DNA from: Clitoria ternatea
Lineage: Eukaryota > Streptophyta > Magnoliopsida > Fabales > Fabaceae
NCBI GenBank assembly: GCA_037962975.1
Contig: CM075675.1
Coordinates: 103,407,718-103,471,717, forward strand
DNA: 64,000 nt
Reading direction: 5' to 3'
Part shown: positions 60,580-64,000 of the stretch, in pieces
Numbering within the stretch: position 1 is the stretch's first letter
Layout of the letters: each line of letters opens with the position of its first letter
Program-made: the position numbers and the translations under genes
Notes under the pieces: model-generated
What the model was told of the DNA's origin: nothing
The model's input: the letters and a program-made list of their open reading frames with translations, nothing else
The model's database searches: none

Positions 60580-62522
60580 TAAGCCTCAGACTCTGTTTGC
60601 ATAAATTAAAAACTTTGTAAGCGCAAGCAATCTGACCGTTGTACCAAACTATTAAAATCAGGGAAAGGGAGAATAAACACATAATTTATACCGGTTCACT
60701 TCCAACTTAGAAGCTACGTCCAGTCCCTTCAAACTTGAAGGATTTCTACTATTGTAAAAACTCCTTTTACAATCTCAACACCACAACGTGCCATAAGTAT
60801 TATTAACTTCAGCCACTTTTGGCTTAAACCCAAATATTATTTCAACAAGCCACTCTTAGTTCACTCCCAAGTATTCTTTCAAAAACCTCTCTAGGTCGCA
60901 AACTGTTTCCTAACAGAAACTAAAGACTGACAACACACCAGACTTTTACACAAATACAGGTTTGAATGATATATTGTGTTTGGCATTTCTGAGAACTTAG
61001 TGTATAAAAAGATACAAGATATGAACAAATACACTAAATAAGAAAGCCAAAGACCAAGGTCTGTTGGATGCAGAACTACAAAGAAGGTGTTAGCTTTTGA
61101 GACAATAACTAAGAATGAAGAAGAATGCTTTGTAAACTAATTGCAAGGATTTTTTTTCAAAGGTCTCAAAAGTTCTCTCTTTAAATTTTTGAATATATTC
61201 ATATTTATAGTTCACATAAAGTGACCATTTGGTAATCTAATTGAACTGGTCTGGACCGGGGTCTAGGATCCGGTATGGGACCAGCCACAAAGGTGTAGGT
61301 GTTTTAGGGTTTGCACACTGGTACAATGGGTATCTGGTGTTATAATCCGGTCTCTCAGTGGGAGAAACCAGTCTTGTTGTCCCGGAGATCCTTCACACCA
61401 ACGTTTCGCGTTGAGAGAGGGCGAAAGGTGATGCCACCTGCGAAGATTCTCCGACGCTCAAGTTAGAAGAGTGTATGAACTCAATGAATACTCAAGCAAT
61501 GCAATAGTAAAGAAGTGAGTTTGGACAACGTAACCTTACATGTGTTTTTTTATTGCGCTATTTATAGTTGAGCGTAGGAAATGAATCGTTGGGTGCAAGT
61601 GGGCCCGTTGGTTTTGATAGCGTGTGAAGTGTGTCAATCAAAGTGGCTCAGTACTCAGAATGTGTCAGAGGGGTAGGTCAATTATCATAGTACGATCCTG
61701 TGATAAGGATGAAGGATAATCACCTTTCCGCATATTTCGCTGACACATGTACTTACTCTCTGAGGTAATTGACATTGACACATTCCGCTATGCAGGGTAT
61801 CTTCGCTGATAAGTTATAAGGAACTCTTATCTCACAGTGATCATGAGGCAAACAGTTATATAGACGTGCAGTGAGAACGAGTGAAGTATCCGTTGTAGAG
61901 AGAGTGAATAGAACGTTTGATGAGATAAGAGCGAATGAAGGGATATCGGATATCCGGTGTGGCACTGTCTGAACTGTGACACTGGTTTCCCTCTTATGAG
62001 GTCATTCTGACGTCATAACTTTGGGGACCGGTATCCAGACCGGATCACTAATGAAGAGACAAAGCCGTTGTAAATCCATTGAAGAAACTTTAGCTGTTAT
62101 GAGATCAGACCTTGAGAAGTGATAAGAAAAGGTATAGTATAAAAGAACATCAAAACTTGCATTGAAATGGAATTCCTTGAGACCTTCTGAACAAAAGACC
62201 TTTTGTTGGCTTTCTTCTTTTAACTAAAAACACGTAGAGCATATACAGTTGACCTTTTGTAAGCTTTCAAACACACGAGCTAAGCATTATCAACTTTTCT
62301 AAAATGCACAAAGTAGTTACATCGATTTCTTCCCAAGAGAGCTTTGGTTTCTTCACTATCTCGTCTTATTTTCTCTTTAGATGATAAGGTCATTTCTTCT
62401 CGATAAGAGCTTGATTCAAAGCATCATCAAAATGGACTCTTACCGTTGTTTGTTGAGAGCTTGAAATAACATTCTTCTAGCTTGAATTAAATAGGGTTAT
62501 TAAGTTTCTCTAAACTCTAACA
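60580..62522 (-). mobile_element. Possible copia-type LTR, interrupted
   Basis: The right edge reads TGTTAGAGTTTAGAG on the minus strand (62522 downward), a copia-like LTR start. The ACCGGTTCACTTCCAACTTA / AGCTACGTCCAGTCCC wording at 60690-60730 resembles legume copia LTRs. The left end is unclear and no target duplication was found. It appears to be interrupted by the block at about 61240-62055. Confidence 0.3.
61240..62055. repeat. GC-richer inserted block with inverted ends
   Basis: The base composition differs sharply from the surroundings. The left edge GGTCTGGACCGGGG resembles the reverse complement of the right edge (GGTCTGGATACCGGTCCCC). No coding similarity and no target duplication were found. 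Confidence 0.4.
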
Positions 62523-62868
62523 TAATATATTAATTTAATTAAAACAATTTTGCCAACTATTAATCTACTCATTAAATGAGATTTAATGTTAATAATTTAT
62601 TACTACTTATATAAATTATATTAATTCATTTCTAAATATGAGCTTACTAATTAGGAGATATCCATAGGTAGAATTGTTAAAGTGGGTTGAATTCATCAAC
62701 CCATCAAAAAATACGGGGTGAGTTAGGAAACTTGGTCCATCACGACATTCGGTCTGCCCTTCTTGGCAGTAGGATTTTGGTCGGATAAGTGGTTTAATTC
62801 GTTGGGTTACTTATATTTATAATTTTTTATTGCATGTTAGGTTTACCTACTCAATTAGACACTCATTA
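62523..62868. other. Intergenic stretch
   Basis: AT-rich, nothing recognised apart from GGGTTGAATTCATCAACCC, a short inverted repeat near 62683. Confidence 0.35.
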
Positions 62869-63043
62869 GTGTCTGTCTGGTATGTAGTTGGGGAAATGAA
62901 GTTATGAAAATGAAAAAAATTTAAAAGTCAACATTGATTCTTTACGCCGTTCGAAACAATCAAAATTTTGTTTAACGTATGATCTTTTTTTGGGTTAGTC
63001 AAACCTCAGTTTAACCAACCCTAACGGGGAACTAAACACCCTC
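62869..63043 (+). mobile_element. MITE family copy 4
   Basis: Begins GTGTCTGTCTGGTATGTAG, contains CATTGATTCTTTACGCCG and TTCGAAACAATCAAAA, then GGGTTAGTCAAACC, and ends AACTAAACACCCTC. It follows the order of the nested copy 2 over its full length. Confidence 0.65.
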
Positions 63044-64000
63044 TAAATTATTTGAGTTGGTATTACACTTATTTTAACATATTACTTTTTGTTCTTTTTA
63101 TAATTTAATAAACTTTCTTTTTTTCTTATTAAAAATGATAAGTTAACTATTTTTGTTTATTATTAAGTGTGTTTCATTTTCTCCAAGTTTTAGCTTTTTT
63201 AATTGTTAATTTTGATTATTTATATATTTTTAGGTTGGTTAGGCGGGTCAACCCATCAATCTGTTGTCATTAGGAGTATGTTAGGTAAATGTATAAAAAT
63301 ACTTTATTTTTATAAGTATTTATTTCAATAATTGAATCAATTATATTAGAATCCATTTTATGTTTAGATGTGATTATGAAAATAGATTATTTGGATAATC
63401 TGTTTTGTTTGAATTGTATTAAAAATACCATTTAATTTTTTACTAAAATAGATATAAGAATTGTGAAACTGAAAAGATGCAAAAGATAAAATAGGAAAAA
63501 GAATAGGTGTACAGTAGAAATACGTAATTTTGTTATAAACATAATATAAAAAATTTAAATTCTAATTATAATCCTTTTCCTTTAAAAAAATAATCTAATT
63601 GATTAGAATACACTTTTCATAAAAACATTAAAACATAAAAAAATAATTTCACTTAAAACAATAAAATAAGTATTTTTAAAAAACTTTCCCAAACACATTA
63701 GAAAACATGTAAAATATGATTTTTTTTATTTGTTTAAAACTTGGAGAGTTAACTCACTAATCTGTTAACAGAATGGGGTGAGCTAAAAAAAACTAACTTG
63801 CTTCTGGTAGGTTAAATCCATTTCTCCTGGCTTTTCACAGGTTGGAGGTAGGTTAACCCATTTTCATAACCTTATCCACAGGAAAAATCTTACAATAAAA
63901 TACAATGAAATACATGCAGAAAAAAAATACATTCTCTTTATTACAATCTATTTTTTCTATCTATACATATAGCCATAAGTATATTCGGTGAAAAGGATAA
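63044..64000. other. Intergenic AT-rich stretch to the window edge
   Basis: No gene recognised. GGGTCAACCCATCAATCTG and GAGTTAACTCACTAATCTG near 63247 and 63747 are similar and may mark a decayed repeat. Confidence 0.35.

Noticed and set aside
61753..61965. 70-codon minus-strand frame
   Set aside because: Lies in the GC-richer repeat block; no domain.
1..64000. CRISPR arrays, bacterial operons, rRNA genes or functional tRNA genes
   Set aside because: No regular repeat-spacer structure, no bacterial gene layout and no clean cloverleaf or rRNA sequence was seen; the repeats are microsatellites and transposons.

Overview
The window looks like nuclear DNA of a flowering plant, most likely a legume (Fabaceae). 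The genes are intron-rich with plant-type splice sites, the intergenic DNA is very AT-rich and full of LTR retrotransposons and MITEs, and short palindromic arrays such as GTGTAATCGATTACAC sit inside LTR-like repeats, which I associate with legume repeats. The family placement is an inference. Nothing bacterial, organellar or viral was seen.

Only three host genes look intact. (1) A DUF641 / GIL1-IRKI family gene on the minus strand at 3451-4869, with a predicted untranslated first exon near 8739-8945 and a 3.9 kb 5'UTR intron. (2) A complete SEC61 alpha gene on the minus strand, with six coding exons between 29947 and 27251 that sum to exactly 475 codons plus stop, and an untranslated first exon near 30713-30750. 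(3) An NHL-repeat membrane protein gene on the plus strand, with seven exons from 41350 to 45716 giving 487 residues. The genes are unrelated and widely spaced, so no operon-like logic applies.

Repeats fill most of the rest. 1-1500 is a decayed Ty1/copia 3' end. 11440-16155 is a nest: two inverted arms enclose a solo LTR (12462-14807, perfect 5-bp target duplication GTATA), and the right arm is split by an hAT-like MITE (15301-16082, 8-bp duplication with one mismatch). 16754-20336 is another probable solo LTR. 32197-38345 is a structurally complete, young Ty1/copia element on the minus strand, with 190-bp LTRs differing at one base and a 5-bp duplication ACCTC, itself inserted in an older LTR-like repeat. 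50350-52236 is an LTR-like repeat with palindromic arrays. 54592-54797 is a copia LTR with primer binding site, followed by a solo LTR (55031-57678) and a chimeric pseudogene joining a PRP28 helicase fragment to a PPR fragment. 59033-59298 is a Stowaway-type MITE. A separate MITE family has at least five copies, one nested inside another.

The most unusual item is in the leader of the young copia element (37895-38049): six short hairpins in 155 bases, four with the same loop but different, still fully paired stems. This suggests a selected RNA structure. The second is the PRP28-PPR chimera, which is joined in the same reading frame at a six-base AAGAAG.
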